Source: Chaetoderma sp. LZ-2023a (lineage: Eukaryota; Mollusca; Caudofoveata; Chaetodermatida; Chaetodermatidae). Taken from it: a stretch of DNA of 64,000 bases. The number at the start of each line of letters is the position of its first letter. Position 1 is the stretch's first letter. Positions 35,816-46,501 of the stretch are shown here, piece after piece. The notes below the pieces were generated by a model that was not told where the DNA came from, did no database searches, and was given only the letters and a program-made list of their open reading frames with translations. The translations under genes and the position numbers were made by a program. The DNA lies in NCBI GenBank assembly GCA_034401795.1, contig CM067370.1, forward strand, positions 102,552,028 to 102,616,027. Reading direction: 5' to 3'.

Positions 35816-35897
35816 TTATTCTGATGGCTAAATGCAGAGTAGTTGATTTAGCAAGTAGTTATTAACGGTATAGATGTTTTTGTGGTGTAATAACAAC
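35816..35897 (-). mobile_element. DIRS family-A right-terminus fragment
   Basis: The sequence from TTATTCTGATGGCTAAATGC to TGTGGTGTAATAACAAC matches the last 80 bp of E1. It ends in AAC at 35895-35897, followed by TTGAGTTATCATC. That flank is the right half of the target sequence seen intact at 36030-36050, and E2 has the left half. Confidence 0.8.
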
Positions 35898-36070
35898 TTG
35901 AGTTATCATCTGGAAACTCAATATTTATTACGTCATTAATTAGGTTAGCGTGACCTTGGCCGTTGGCCCCAAAATCGATGGTGTTCGTCGGACCACCAAG
36001 GACAAGCTCCCATGCCAGATTAGTATCCATCAATAGAACTTGAGTTATTACATGGAAATGAGTCTGAATG
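35898..36070. repeat. Target repeat unit to the right of the DIRS fragment
   Basis: It contains CATTAATTAGGTTAGCGTGACC, AAGCTCCCATGCCAGATT and an unoccupied CAATAGAACTTGAGTTATT (36030-36048). It matches the unit left of E2. Confidence 0.65.
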
Positions 36071-36100
36071 GACGAACGGACAGATGGACAAAGCAAACGT

Positions 36101-36151
36101 TATATATATATATATATATATATGGGTGGGATGGGGGAGGGGGTGGGGTAT
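36101..36151 (+). repeat. (TA)n followed by a G-quadruplex-type tract
   Basis: Eleven TA steps are followed by GGGTGGGATGGGGGAGGGGG and TGGGG, giving at least four G runs with one-base spacers. The G strand is the plus strand, so the host pre-mRNA would carry the C-rich version. Confidence 0.75.
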
Positions 36152-36327
36152 AATTAGAAATTACTTTGACTGGAAGCAATTAGTGGCATCTTCTTTTGGT
36201 TTGCAAATGGTCATTCTCGATAACAAAACATCACTTCTCTTGATTAATTAAATGATTAATTGGTGAAATCAGCTTATAGCTACATGTATTTACGATTCAA
36301 TGCAAATCAATGGAGTATTATACTTAC

Positions 36328-36462
36328 AGCTATTGTTGAGCCATCCTTGCCTGGCCCTCCATCTATAAATATTATTTTACAATTCATGTGTAATTGCTTT
36401 AGTGTTGCAAGCAGTCCGAGGGTTATCGGTATCAGTTTCAACTGAACACCTAAATATGGCAC
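36328..36462 (-). CDS. CEPT1/CHPT1: Choline/ethanolaminephosphotransferase, exon D
   Basis: A 135-nt phase-0 exon (45 codons) lies between an acceptor ending CTTGTAG and a GTAAGT donor. It encodes VPYLGVQLKLIPITLGLLAT, a membrane segment, followed by GGPGKDGSTIA. The last motif corresponds to the GGxGKNGSTIAG stretch conserved in CEPT1 and CHPT1. Joins on both sides keep the family sequence (WATE-VPYLG and STIA-GSS). The downstream intron (36327-19113) is where DIRS copies E1 and E2 sit. Confidence 0.94.
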
Positions 36463-36536
36463 CTACAAGAAAACATCAACATTAAGCCTTTAACAGATGA
36501 ATTCACAGAATCTCAATTTCAAGATAATAATACAGG

Positions 36537-36925
36537 AAATCTGTTGAATATATTGAAATTAATATGACTGGAAGCTGTTGAACGGCTACCAATTATATTA
36601 ATTTCGAAATGTTCAACAGAATATTCTACGAATCAGTTTATTTTTTCAGGGATTTGTCAATGAAATGGTTAAACACATTGCTAGATATATGGAAACATAA
36701 CAACAACTAGTTAACTTATTAACCCTCAAAATGGCTCGAGCCAGTACTTCCAGTGGGAAACTTTCAATAATAGTCCTCTCATGGTCTGCAAATGGACATT
36801 TCCCAAGACCAGTGCAGAAGATGCTTTAATTGTTAAACGGTTAAATAATGGCAAAGGGGCTAGTTAGTCACATAGATTTTTGAAACAAGCTTCCAGTCAA
36901 ATTAGTTTCAAAATATTCAACAGCT
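36537..36925. repeat. Small hairpins and a decayed P1 copy
   Basis: 36537-36615 is a GTTGAATATATTGAAAT hairpin. 36718-36845 holds a P1 remnant with TTATTAACCCTCAAA and TTAAACGGTTAA ends. 36890-36925 is a half hairpin (AATTAGTTTCAAAATATTC). Confidence 0.55.
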
Positions 36926-37114
36926 TAGACGTATGATTGTCTTGAAATAGATATGATGAGATTTCCAGGTTCAAATGATTGCATTCCATGACTTCCCAAG
37001 ATGTATGGGAAAGCATGCTGATTTGACAGGATTTCAAGGCCTTTACACTAAATTCTCAAATTTCATGATTTCCATTACCAGCATGAACCATGTATCCAAA
37101 TGGATACGTTTGTA

Positions 37115-37463
37115 TTAAAGGTGCATATTCACAACCGATTGCTTGAAAATAAAAATTGTGTTACATGTATATATTTAGAGGCTTAAATTGTGTGTCTAGG
37201 TGTAATGAAGCGAAATAAATCTTAACGTATGATGATTTCATTCCATATTATTAATTAATATAATTTTTTTTAGTTGTGAAGTTGAATTAGGGACTTGTGC
37301 CTCTATTTCAATTTCACAACTTAAAATTTTTTTATTAATTTCGCTGTAATGAAATCATCATTTGCTAAGACTTATTTCGTTACATTAAATCTAGGCACAC
37401 AATTTAATCTTCTAAAATAATTTTATTTTTATGCATTTTAGTGTGAATATGCATCTTTAATAT
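37115..37463. repeat. Imperfect 350-bp palindrome (MITE-like, P4)
   Basis: The two halves pair from TATTAAAGGTGCATATTCACA on the left with GTGTGAATATGCATCTTTAATA on the right. Inner matches include TTAAATTGTGTGTCTAGG, AATGATGAAATCATCAT-type blocks and TTGTGAAGTTGAA. The centre is near 37296 (GGGACTTGTGCC). Confidence 0.75.
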
Positions 37464-37697
37464 TCATATAAAAAATATAAAATAATAATAGACATGTGTG
37501 AGTTAATTTTTGTATAATAATTAACTCAATCATACACAATGATGCCTATTGACGTAAAAAAAATTACCTGGCTTTAGCATATTTTGTAAGAATTCTCAAA
37601 TGTTCTAACAATGTCTCACAGCTAAAATTATTCTCAAAATATTCAACAGCATAATTGTATGGGTACCTAGAAATGGAGACACGGAGATATCATGTTT

Positions 37698-37880
37698 AAC
37701 CATTTAACAGGCTTGAAGAATGTCCACCTGCAGGTCAAGAGAAGACTATTTTATTAAAATTTACTACTGGAATGACTGGCTCGATAACCAAGTCAGTGAT
37801 TCCAGTGGTAAATTAAAAAAAAAATGTTTCTCTTGGCCTGCAAATGGACATTCAATAAGTAAATATATTGATTTTTCTTG
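37698..37880. repeat. Palindromic family P1 copy
   Basis: The arms meet at GGCTCGATAACCAAGTCAG and extend to GTCCACCTGCAGGTCAAGAG and CTCTTGGCCTGCAAATGGAC. It is one of the better preserved copies. Confidence 0.65.
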
Positions 37881-38246
37881 TCCAAATGTGACAAAGTTAC
37901 TCCTCCAGGCATAATTCAACCAAATTTGGTTAGTTACCCATATGAATGCAAGAGGACATTTAAAACTTGGCTCCATCCAAAGAGAGGAGGGGGGCATAGT
38001 ATGGGTTTCAAAAGGTCAAATCTTCACATGCGGAAATTGATTGCAACCCAAGTCCTCCGAAACCATTGGATGGAACTGAACATAATTTGGTGAGTTACCC
38101 ATATGATTGTGGAGTGGAAAGGGAAATTTCTATTAGGCTCCAGACCAGGGGTCAAAAGGTCAGTGGTGAATGCGCTGATTTGCGTCAAATGAGCGAGCAA
38201 TCGAGTTTTAAAATGTGTGATTGCATATATTTATCTTTACATGTAC

Positions 38247-38331
38247 CTCAGTTGCCCAAAAGCTCTGTCCAACTACTGCTGACATGAGATGGACAGTGAT
38301 GATTATAAGCTGACCTTCAGTAACGTCTATT
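38247..38331 (-). CDS. CEPT1/CHPT1: Choline/ethanolaminephosphotransferase, exon C
   Basis: An 85-nt exon starts with the third base of an Ile codon split across the intron and ends in phase 0 before GTACAT. It encodes IDVTEGQLIIITVHLMSAVV, then GQSFWATE. The DVTE motif and the FW motif are typical of CEPT1/CHPT1 between membrane helices. The acceptor ends ATTACAG. The phase on each side fits exons B and D exactly. Confidence 0.93.
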
Positions 38332-38729
38332 CTGTAATAGAATAAATAAACATTTATTATTATAATCATTATTAATATTGAACACCATGACAGATAATAA
38401 CCATTTAACAACCATAATAATCATGTCTAGTTAGAGAAATGTCCCTTTGCCAAACTGTAAATTACATGATTCACAAGACACTCGGCAATAGTCAAGAAAT
38501 GACTTCTGTAACAATCTTGAGAAATGTTCACGTGCAGCGCAAGCGAACACACTGCAAGAAAGCTTTTTTCAAAATAATCAGCAGTAATTAGGTTATTGTA
38601 GCGAATATCAAATATGAGACAGTCTTAATCCTTTCACCGACAAATCCCTGAAAGAGTAAATTCTTTATAATATAAAACGTATTCTGTTTTTGACCGGTAT
38701 GCCCATTAAAGAGCTGATGTCAGACTTAC

Positions 38730-38871
38730 ATTGCAAATTTGAGTTCTCCGGACACATAAGCCTGCCAGTGAGCACTATAGTACAGGAACATTGCCACAAA
38801 TATAAGGAACATCATGACTGCTGGGTATGAGCCCATGCCTAGAGCCATAGAGCAACCCATCATAACAAACA
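38730..38871 (-). CDS. CEPT1/CHPT1: Choline/ethanolaminephosphotransferase, exon B
   Basis: A 142-nt exon begins with the last two bases of a split codon and ends with the first two bases of an Ile codon before GTAAGT. It encodes FVMMGCSMALGMGSYPAVMM, a hydrophobic stretch, then FLYYSAHWQAYVSGELKF. The AHWQxYVSG motif is a strong marker of the family and follows the catalytic motif by about 50 residues, as expected. The upstream intron to exon A is 15.3 kb and contains DIRS copies E3 and E4. Confidence 0.95.
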
Positions 38872-39156
38872 CTGAAATAGCAGATATACAAGGATATAAT
38901 AAGTTGACTGTAACAAAAAGCCCAATGGGCCTTACATCTCGCACCGGTAACAGTGGCATTTTTCAATTGATCTGCATTGAGTTTTACAACAATCAGAGCC
39001 ACTTCCAATGACTTTCAGTCAAATGGTTTAGTTTTCGAGATATTCACAAGAAGCTCTGGACTGCTTTTTGCAATAGTGATCTTGAACTATGTTCAAGCTA
39101 AAATAGATGACATCAGTGCTAGCAACAGAAAGTGATGACATACAATTTAACTTGCA

Positions 39157-39388
39157 TTAACCCTTTAACACTCAAGCAGGCTAAAACAGCTTCTGCAACG
39201 GTCTTGAGAAATGTTCGTTTGCAGACCAAGAGGACTATTTAAAAATCTTTTTTTACTGAAATTACTGGTTCGATAATCGAGCCAGCCATTCCAGTGCCAA
39301 ATTCTCAAATGTAGTCTTCTCTTGGTCTGCAAATGAACATTTTCTTTACGAAAATTTTAATTTTTCTGAACAAATTTGAGGGTTAAAG
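39157..39388. repeat. Palindromic family P1 copy with clear TTAA-type ends
   Basis: It begins TTAACCCTTTAACACTCAAG and ends AAATTTGAGGGTTAAAGG. The hairpin core ACTGGTTCGATAATCGAGCCAG is present. This copy shows the termini best. Confidence 0.7.
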
Positions 39389-39433
39389 GAATGTGTGTGA
39401 TAAAATTTAATCTTGTGTCTAAATATTTTAATT

Positions 39434-39976
39434 AACAAGCATTCTGTAAGTATTGCTTTGAATTACATGTCCCTTACCTGGTGATATAAATCTTTAGCGA
39501 TTGAGTCAAAAATTTCATTAAAATTGTCAAAAACAGCTGAAACTCGAACTTGATCTGTAACTTCTCATAACATAGCAATAAACCAAGTCTCAGTTATATA
39601 TGGTGAAGGAGAAGGAGTCTTGAAAGCTGATATGTTTGTATTTCACAAGTCGAAAGGGGACATAACTCCATCAAAAAATGACGCAAACGTCTGAAACTTG
39701 AACTTGGTCTGTAATTTCTCATAATAAAATAATGTACCAATCCTCAGTTGAATATCTTGAGACTGCGAGAAAATGGGCAGAAAACTAATATTTTTCGTAT
39801 ATTTCATAGGTCGAAAGGGGGCATAACTCCATCACTCAATTTACGCATATGCCTGAAACTCGAACTTGTTCTGTAACATCTCCTAACAAAGCAATGTAGC
39901 AATTCTCAGTACAATATCTTGAAAGACTGCGAAGAAAAGTGTGGAAAAACTAATATTTATTGTATTGCATAAGTCG
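39434..39976. repeat. Satellite array 2, left part (split by E3)
   Basis: It starts at AACAAGCATTCTGTAAG like array 1, runs through three units and stops in mid-unit at CATAAGTCG, exactly where E3 begins. It continues at 52614. Confidence 0.9.
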
Positions 39977-40195
39977 AAATAAACGAAATCTAGGATTTCT
40001 TTTTTCACGAGAGAGTTGATACTTACCTCCCTAATACTTTTGATATTGCTAAATATTGGCGTTCACTCAATAAAACACTCAGATTAAAAACAGTTAGGTG
40101 CCCCTACTGGGCAGGTAGACAGAGGTAGTCCGGCGGATGCCGGCCCCACCACCGCGCATGTGCCGACTACTACTTCCTCTGACTAATTTATTGGC
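39977..40195. repeat. E3 left terminus and inverted terminal repeat
   Basis: Forty-two bases of unique end (AAATAAACGAAATC onward) precede ATACTTACC (40019-40027), from which the repeat matches 52421-52598 in inverse orientation. The known differences are GCATGTGCCG against GCATGCGCCG and a small change near 40185. Confidence 0.93.
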
Positions 40196-40238
40196 TGACA
40201 CACATGCAACTACTAAGAGCCTGAAGACCGAGCCTCTG

Positions 40239-40342
40239 TGGGGTGGAGAGGCCGGGTCCGTATCTAGGGAGGTAAGTATCAACTCTCTCGTGAAAAAAGA
40301 AATCCTAGATTTCGTTTATTTCACATCAAGAGTATACTTACC
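40239..40342. repeat. E3 internal complementary region with G-rich motif
   Basis: GTGGGGTGGAGAGGCCGGGT (40239-40258) leads into GGTAAGTAT (40271-40279), the reverse complement of the left end. TTT (40319-40321) is the junction, and the reverse complement of the right end follows, finishing with ATACTTACC (40334-40342). Confidence 0.93.
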
Positions 40343-40888
40343 TCCCTAATACTTTTGATATTGCCAGAATTCGAAAGTGAATCTGGCGGGAGGGAGGCGA
40401 GGTCAAAAGACCAGCTCTTCCCTATACGCTTTCACGCGTTTACGGCACTTAAAAAACGTCTGAAACTGTGTGAGAACACAGTCAGGACTTGACAAACCAT
40501 CGGATAACACAACCGATGCATGAGAGATGACCGAATGTCATATGCCCCCCCCCCCCCGGGAGGAAGACTAGATGACCTCAATGTCCTATACGCTCTCTAC
40601 GTACTAGTGCCACGTACTACAGGACAGAGACGAAAGTACTCCATTTTCGTATACTCTCTATGAACCACAACCCACACAAACCATCACCATATTAATAATA
40701 ACGGGTAACGCGACAATACATTCAACAATGAACAACACATAAACAAGACTGACCTTGTTGAACTTGGAAGCTGTCATCACGTTCCCAGTAGAGAAACCTG
40801 ATGCAGTCCCGACAAGTGGTTGTTACCATTACTTAAATGTGATGTATATAAGCAACGAGGAAACTCTCCTCATAAAACATACAGGCGA

Positions 40889-41902
40889 TCATTGTTTCAA
40901 AATCGACAAGGCGAGAGGATTTGAGGTGTCACGGAGGTAATGGTCTGTAAAACTTTACTCACAGTGCCACTGAGCCACGGACATAATGTCATCCACAGGG
41001 ACCCCACTAAACAGGGCAGTGGATGCCACGACACCGTGGACACTGTGAGCCTTGGCCACATCAACCTGTCTCCCGGTGGCGGATTTGTGACAAAACTGAA
41101 TACATTCTACAATCCACCTGGAAATGGTGTCCTTAGACGCCCTGCCATGGGGTTCAATATATGACAACCATAACGCTGACTGGTCGGTACGCCACTCCGA
41201 AGTACGCTGTTTGTACCGGAGCAGCGCCCGTACGGGGCACCATACTTTAGAATTAGGATCATATCTAGTTAAAGATGGCAAAAAAATAGGTTGACCTGGA
41301 TATTTCAAAGACTGATTCTTAGCCAAGAAATTAATCCTAGGCAGAAGCTTAAGGCCTTCCCCTGTAACCACAAAACGGTCATCCTCGGCTGATAAGGCGT
41401 GAATCTCACTCCTATGCCTCGCCGAGGCCGCAGCAATTAAAAACACAGTTTTAAGAGTCAACAATTTCATAGAAATGGAACTAAGTGGTTCAAAAGGCTT
41501 ATCTCCTTGTACCTGAAGCACCAGAGATAAACTCCAGACTGGAATCAGTGGTGGATTCCTTGGTCTTAGATTGCCCATGCCTTTAATTAATACATTTAAT
41601 GTACTTACTTCATCACTTCCCCTATTAGCCAAGCAAGGAATAACAGTCATTAAAGCTGATTTATAACCAGCAATAGAGTTAGGCTTGAGGCTATAGGCAT
41701 CATACAGGTGACAGAGGAAATCAGCTACTACCTGAATAGATGAAACCATTGGATCAATACATCTTTTTGAGCACCACTCTGCAAATCTGTTGATTTTATA
41801 ATTATATGCTCTGGAGGTTGACCCCCTCCTGGCTTTGGCCATAAACCTGGCCGCTTGCTCAGAAAAGCCCTCCTTAATTCTAGATTCCTTGACAACATCC
41901 AC
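40889..41902 (-). pseudogene. E3 tyrosine recombinase with premature stop
   Basis: The region aligns with the E4 and E5 recombinases: GFSEQAARFMAKARRGST, AAASARHRSEIHALSAE, KNQSLKYPGQPI, then AKAHSVHGVVAS and AQWHCE. A TAA at 40955-40957 stops translation just before SFTDHYLRD, so the catalytic Tyr (codon 40937-40939) is not made. The HxxR box reads HSVH, with Arg replaced by His, and E5 shows the same change. The codon that corresponds to the E4 start ATG is GTG here, so the family-B start is uncertain. Confidence 0.88.
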
Positions 41903-42945
41903 GCAGTCAATCGGAACATTGACGGATTGTCGTGAAGGGCCTTGCCCTGGAAGATAAGGTCGTCCATCAGAGGCAGAGGAACCGGACTGCAGACCAGAAG
42001 GTCCAGCAGATCCGTATACCACGATCAGCTTGGCCAATCTGGGGCGATCAGAAGCACTTGGCACTCCTGCTGCCTGATTTTCTGAAGCACCTTTGGAATC
42101 AGGATTGCTGGAGGGAATGCGTATGCATACATTCCCGCCCAGCTGATAGCTAACGCATCTGTTGCGAAAGCGCTTGGGTCTGGAATCGGAGAGACGTACG
42201 TCGTCATCTTCGCATTCTTCTTCGTTGCGAACAAATCGATGTTGGGCTTCCCCCAATGGTCGAACAGATGATCCGCCACACATTGATTTAGTTGCCATTC
42301 CGTGGGTAAAATACTCATCCTTCGGCTCAATGAGTCTGCTAGCAGATTTAGCCTTCCCGGAATATGAACTGCTCTCAAGGTAATCCTGTGATCCAGGCAC
42401 CAACAAAGCAATTTCCAAGTCATCATACAGAGACTGGGCGACTTCGTTCCGCCCTGGCGGTTTATGTAAGTCACTACTGTTGAGTTGTCTGAACGAATAA
42501 GAACAATCTTGCCCTGAACTTTCTGTAAGAAATGTTCCAGGCCCAGGACTACTGCTCTTAGCTCCAGTAGATTGATATGTTCCTTTGACTGATCCAGATC
42601 CCAAAGCCCTGATATTGTGGACTCTTCCAGACAAGCTCCCCACCCCTCCATCGATGCATCTGTATACACAGTCACCTGAGGGTGGGGAGGGGTTAGCAAA
42701 ACCCCCAGCAAGAGATTCTCTATATTCAACCACCATTGCAGGTGGTGAATTAGAGGCGCCAACACTGACACGTTCGAGTCCAGCGAACCTGAACTCTGGG
42801 TCCACTGTGTCATGAGAAACAACTGGATGGGGCGCCTGCGTAAGGCCGCCTGCGGAATGACTGGTTCCAATGAAACCATCAAACCCAGCATTCTCAAGTA
42901 AACCCGTGCCAGGACATGACGACTGTCGATGCTATAAGGAGTGCG
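41728..42945 (-). pseudogene. E3 RNase H-MT region, RT catalytic part deleted
   Basis: After the deletion point near 42940 the frame reads YLRMLGLMVSLEPVIPQAAL (end of RT), then RNase H (YTDASMEGWGACL, INLLELRAVVLGL, IRSDNSTVVTYINRQGG, LADSLSRR). The MT-like domain follows (NIDLFATKKNAKMTTYVSPI, AYAFPPAILIPKVLQKI). A TGA at 42025-42027 replaces the CGA codon seen at this place in E4, after which the frame stays open to 41728. The RT segment with the FLVxK, SIDLKDAYF and YxDD motifs is absent; E5 holds about 0.9 kb there. Confidence 0.88.
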
Positions 42946-43007
42946 AGAGTGGCACTGTCTTCTCGGCCAGAAACACTGGAGTGGTTCCCACCGTGGTAAC
43001 CGGCCCA

Positions 43008-44430
43008 TCAGGCCCGATTAGCGCGACCAGATCCCCGCGCGCCACGCCCAGCACCGCGCGCACCTCGGTGCGCGGGTGGCTGTCTGACTGGCTGCGCCTG
43101 GGGAGCCTGCGCCCCCCTCGCTGCAGGCCGAATCGCACGCGGCCTAGGCCGTCGCTGCGATGGTGGCTGGCCTCTGACCTGGCCACCTCCACCTCGAGCC
43201 TGCAGGGGACGATACGCAGGGGGTGCTGCGCGAACGCTCGCACGACGGAGCACTTCAAATTGCTCGTGCAGCGCCCTCTGGTTGTTGTTGACCAGAGTCA
43301 CCATCTCCTGGAGGTGCCTGCATCCCTCACCTCCAAAGAGACCAGGACCTGTCATAGGCGTACGCAGTAGCCTATTGTACAGGTCCTGGGACGGGCACAG
43401 ATTGTCCAAGGCAAACGTGCGCCTCGCCCGGACACTCCTGGTCACCCCCCGCGTCAAACAGTCCAGAGTCAGGTTGATACCATCCTGGATGGCTCGCTGG
43501 ACTGTGACCGGGCTTGGTTGGCGAGATGCGGATGCCGTTACCACCCCCTGTAACAGCTGGGAGACGTGGGACAGAGCAGCAATTGACGCTCTCCCACTCT
43601 CCTCCGCATCACGCAGCGCGGCATTTGCAGACCGCAACGCGTTCGAGCACAGGACACCCGTGTCAGAACGGGAGCCTGGCCGCGCATCTTCGTCCAAAGC
43701 CGCGCGGTCATCGACGCTTGGCTTGGGCACCACACTGTACCGCTGGTAGTCCAGGGGCATGATGCGGCAACGCCTGGCCACCTCGCGAGGGGCCTTCGCA
43801 AGACGCCCATTTGCCTTAATGGACGTCTCCGCCGCCTCGAACATGTCCACGACATGCTCAGCCAGCGGCAGAGATGGCATAGCGTTTACAGTCGGCCTAC
43901 CAGCTAACCACGGCCTGTGATCTCGCTGGCTAGCCGATTGCTCCACGGGCAGATCTGGCCGAACACTCACCAGCCACTGGCAAGCGTCCGACCAATCCTC
44001 CTCCGTGGCTAGCTGCGAGCGCTCTACAAGACGGGGGCCTTCGTCTTCCTCCTGAGCGCACGCAGCAGAGCTTGACGGCGGGTATGCTGATACCGCTGGC
44101 AAGCCAGGGACAACATGCGGCCCCGAAAGACCAGGCATGTTAAGCTCACTGGCTTGACCAAGAGCAGGCGCCGTGGTAGAGCGCGGGGCAGACACCGCCC
44201 CACCACGGCCCAGACCAGCACCAGCGACACTCTCGGCAAGCCGAGGTATGCGGTAACGCTGGCCTTCAGCACCGCCCAGGGTCACCTTCTGGACCGTGAA
44301 TTCTACTCCTGCGTGAGTAGAACCATGGACCACGTCGCCTGCATTCCCCGCAAGGGGTGCACAGACGTCGTAGTCCATGGTCACGTCCCCAGACGGCGAC
44401 CATAGCAGGAAATCCTCTTCCTCCTGGCCA
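43008..44430 (-). pseudogene. E3 Gag-like ORF1, C-terminal part (interrupted by E4)
   Basis: A GC-rich open stretch encodes EEDWSDACQWLVSVRPDLPV, GPGLFGGEGCRHLQEMVTLV and a final Arg/Gly-rich tail (GARGAGRGARGSGRA). The reading frame enters from the E4 junction at 44430. The N-terminal part lies beyond E4 at 50881-51516 and is in the same frame when E4 is left out. By analogy with other DIRS elements this is the structural, RNA-binding protein. The end overlaps the start of the truncated RT-RNase H region. Confidence 0.88.
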
Positions 44431-44471
44431 GAATAAAAAAAGCATCCGCTTTTGTTTCTACGAGAATTCTT

Positions 44472-44630
44472 AATACTTACCAGATGTACTATTATGATAA
44501 TGTCTATTATCTAGTCTAGCTCAAAATAAACAATTAAAACTCCGCACTCTCCTGGTCCTGCCCATACTGTGTCCGGGAATACCATAGCCGCAGGTACCGA
44601 GTCAATTCCCAATCACAGTCAGATTCGTCT
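44472..44630. repeat. E4 left inverted terminal repeat
   Basis: It begins with AATACTTACCAGATGTACTA and ends CAGTCAGATTCGTCT. It is the reverse complement of 50709-50867 with no difference that I can see over 159 bp. Confidence 0.93.
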
Positions 44631-44675
44631 TATATTTGCCTTGGCAAACTGCGAAAGCAGCTCAGCCTCACCTCA

Positions 44676-44899
44676 GCGGGGCGGCTGAGGCAGGGCCATA
44701 GTACATCTGGTAAGTATTAAGAATTCTCGTAGAAACAAAAGCAGATGCTTTTTTGATTCTACTTCGAATAATACTTACCAGATGTACTATTATGGCAGGG
44801 CCATAGTACATCTGGTAAGTATTAAGAATTCTCGTAGAAACAAAAGCAGATGCTTTTTTGATTCTACTTCGAATAATACTTACCAGATGTACTATTATG
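44676..44899. repeat. E4 internal complementary region, tandemly duplicated
   Basis: After the G-rich motif GCGGGGCGGCTGAGGCAGGG, a 105-bp unit is present twice (44690-44794 and 44795-44899). Each unit has its own GGTAAGTAT (44709 and 44814) and ATACTTACC (44771 and 44876). In other copies of DIRS in this window the region occurs once. Confidence 0.95.
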
Positions 44900-45029
44900 A
44901 TAAACTCCGGATTTCGACAGCCAGGAAATGCCGGTGGGAGGAGGTGACTCACCAACCATCCAACAGAGAAGGTTGTGAAGAGACTAAAACCCTGGCATAC
45001 GCTTGGGTTCTGCTATCTGACTCATAGAG

Positions 45030-45470
45030 TGCTAAACTTCCATGGTCTAGACCGCGCTCCCCCCCCTCTTTTGTCCGCACAAAACCAGAGGGATGTCCAT
45101 GGGTGTCAGCCCCAAGTCTCAGCTAGGGCAGTCCAGTAGAGTGCAAAGAAGCTACTACAACTTCAATCTTTGAAAAAAACTATCAGTATATCGATTAGAT
45201 TTTCAAATTGGAATGAGTCTCATGTCTGTATGAGAGGATAAATATACTCTTGTACCAGACTATTCACTTACTCAGTCTGGTATTTCGACTGGAAGTAAAC
45301 ATATCTATAGTCACTTAATTAATGTAAACACTCACCATTTTTGAGTGGTCGATCTGTTCTTGATCATCACAGGAGCTAGGCCCAATCCACGGTCGTACTC
45401 AGTCATGTGCATAGCGCTTGGTCAGTGTAGGCGGAAGACTTTTGTGATGTGTGCGAAGTAGTGGTCGGAC
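45030..45470. other. E4 3' non-coding region
   Basis: This lies between the internal complementary region and the recombinase stop at 45476 on the coding strand. No additional feature could be supported. Confidence 0.5.
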
Positions 45471-45475
45471 GTAGC

Positions 45476-46501
45476 TTAATTTAGGTTCGACAGATTGGCG
45501 ACGGCTACTGGATTAATTGTGCTGGAGATGTCGCGAAGGTAGAAATCAGTGAATGACGACTCGGCATGCCATTGTGCTACAGACATCACCTGCTCTAATG
45601 AGACACCCTTATAAAGGGCCGATGATGCTGCTAGTGCTCGGACCTCATGGGCATTCGCACGATCAATCTGCTTTCCTGTAGCGATCTTGTGCGACATCTG
45701 AATAGCGTCAACTATCCAACGAGAAATAGTATCTTTCGAAGCACGTAAATGGGGAGCTTTGAGACATAACCACAGAGATTTCGGGTCGTCTCTCCACTCA
45801 GAAGTACGTTTCTTATACATCTTCAGACATCTGACAGGACACTAAGCACAAGAATTTGGGTCATGTCTAGTTAAACTTGGCAAATTGATCGGCTGTCCTG
45901 GATATTTAAGTGACTGATTCTTTGCCAGGAAACAAAGACGTGGAAGTAATCTTAAACCTTCACCTGTGACGACAAAACGGTCTTGTTCGGCAGAAAGCGC
46001 ATGAATCTCGCTTCTCCTTCTCGCCGACGCTGCTGCAACCAAGAAAACTGATTTAATAGTTAACAGTTTAATGTCAATAGATCTAATCGGTTCAAAGGGA
46101 GCATGCCCTAAAACCTGTAGAACAAGAGATAGATTCCATGATGGGATAGGAATTGGCTGTCTGGGTCGCAGATTGCTCATTCCTTTGATAATTTCATTCA
46201 AGGTGTCATTCTCCACTCCCTCAATGGTGAGACTAGGAATGACCGAAGCTAATGCAGACTTATATGCTGCTAGGATAGAAGGTACAAGTTTGTCAACTTC
46301 GTATAAATGACAGATAAAATCTGCTACGTGTTGAACAGATGCAGAAAAGGGATCAATATCTCTTCTCTCACACCACTGTGCAAATTTGTTGATTCTATAA
46401 TTATATGTCTTTGTGGTTGAAACTCTTCTGGCTGAAGCAACAAACTTCGCTGCTTGCTCAGAAAAGCCACCCTCAATTGCACGCTGCTTGACAACATCCA
46501 T
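45476..46501 (-). pseudogene. E4 tyrosine recombinase with one nonsense codon
   Basis: From the ATG at 46501 the frame encodes MDVVKQRAIEGGFSEQAAKF, ASARRRSEIHALSAEQDR, KNQSLKYPGQPINLPS, then NAHEVRALAAS (HxxR box intact) and AQWHAESSFTDFYLRD with the catalytic Tyr. A TAG at 45842-45844 replaces the Trp codon before CPVR found in E1 and E3. No other lesion is evident; the frame is the same on both sides, for 342 codon positions including the two stops. Products from this copy would lack the HxxR box and Tyr unless the stop is read through. Confidence 0.9.

Noticed and set aside
42870..43370. Plus-strand open frames across the GC-rich Gag regions of E3 and E4
   Set aside because: They are antisense shadows of GC-rich coding sequence with no homology.
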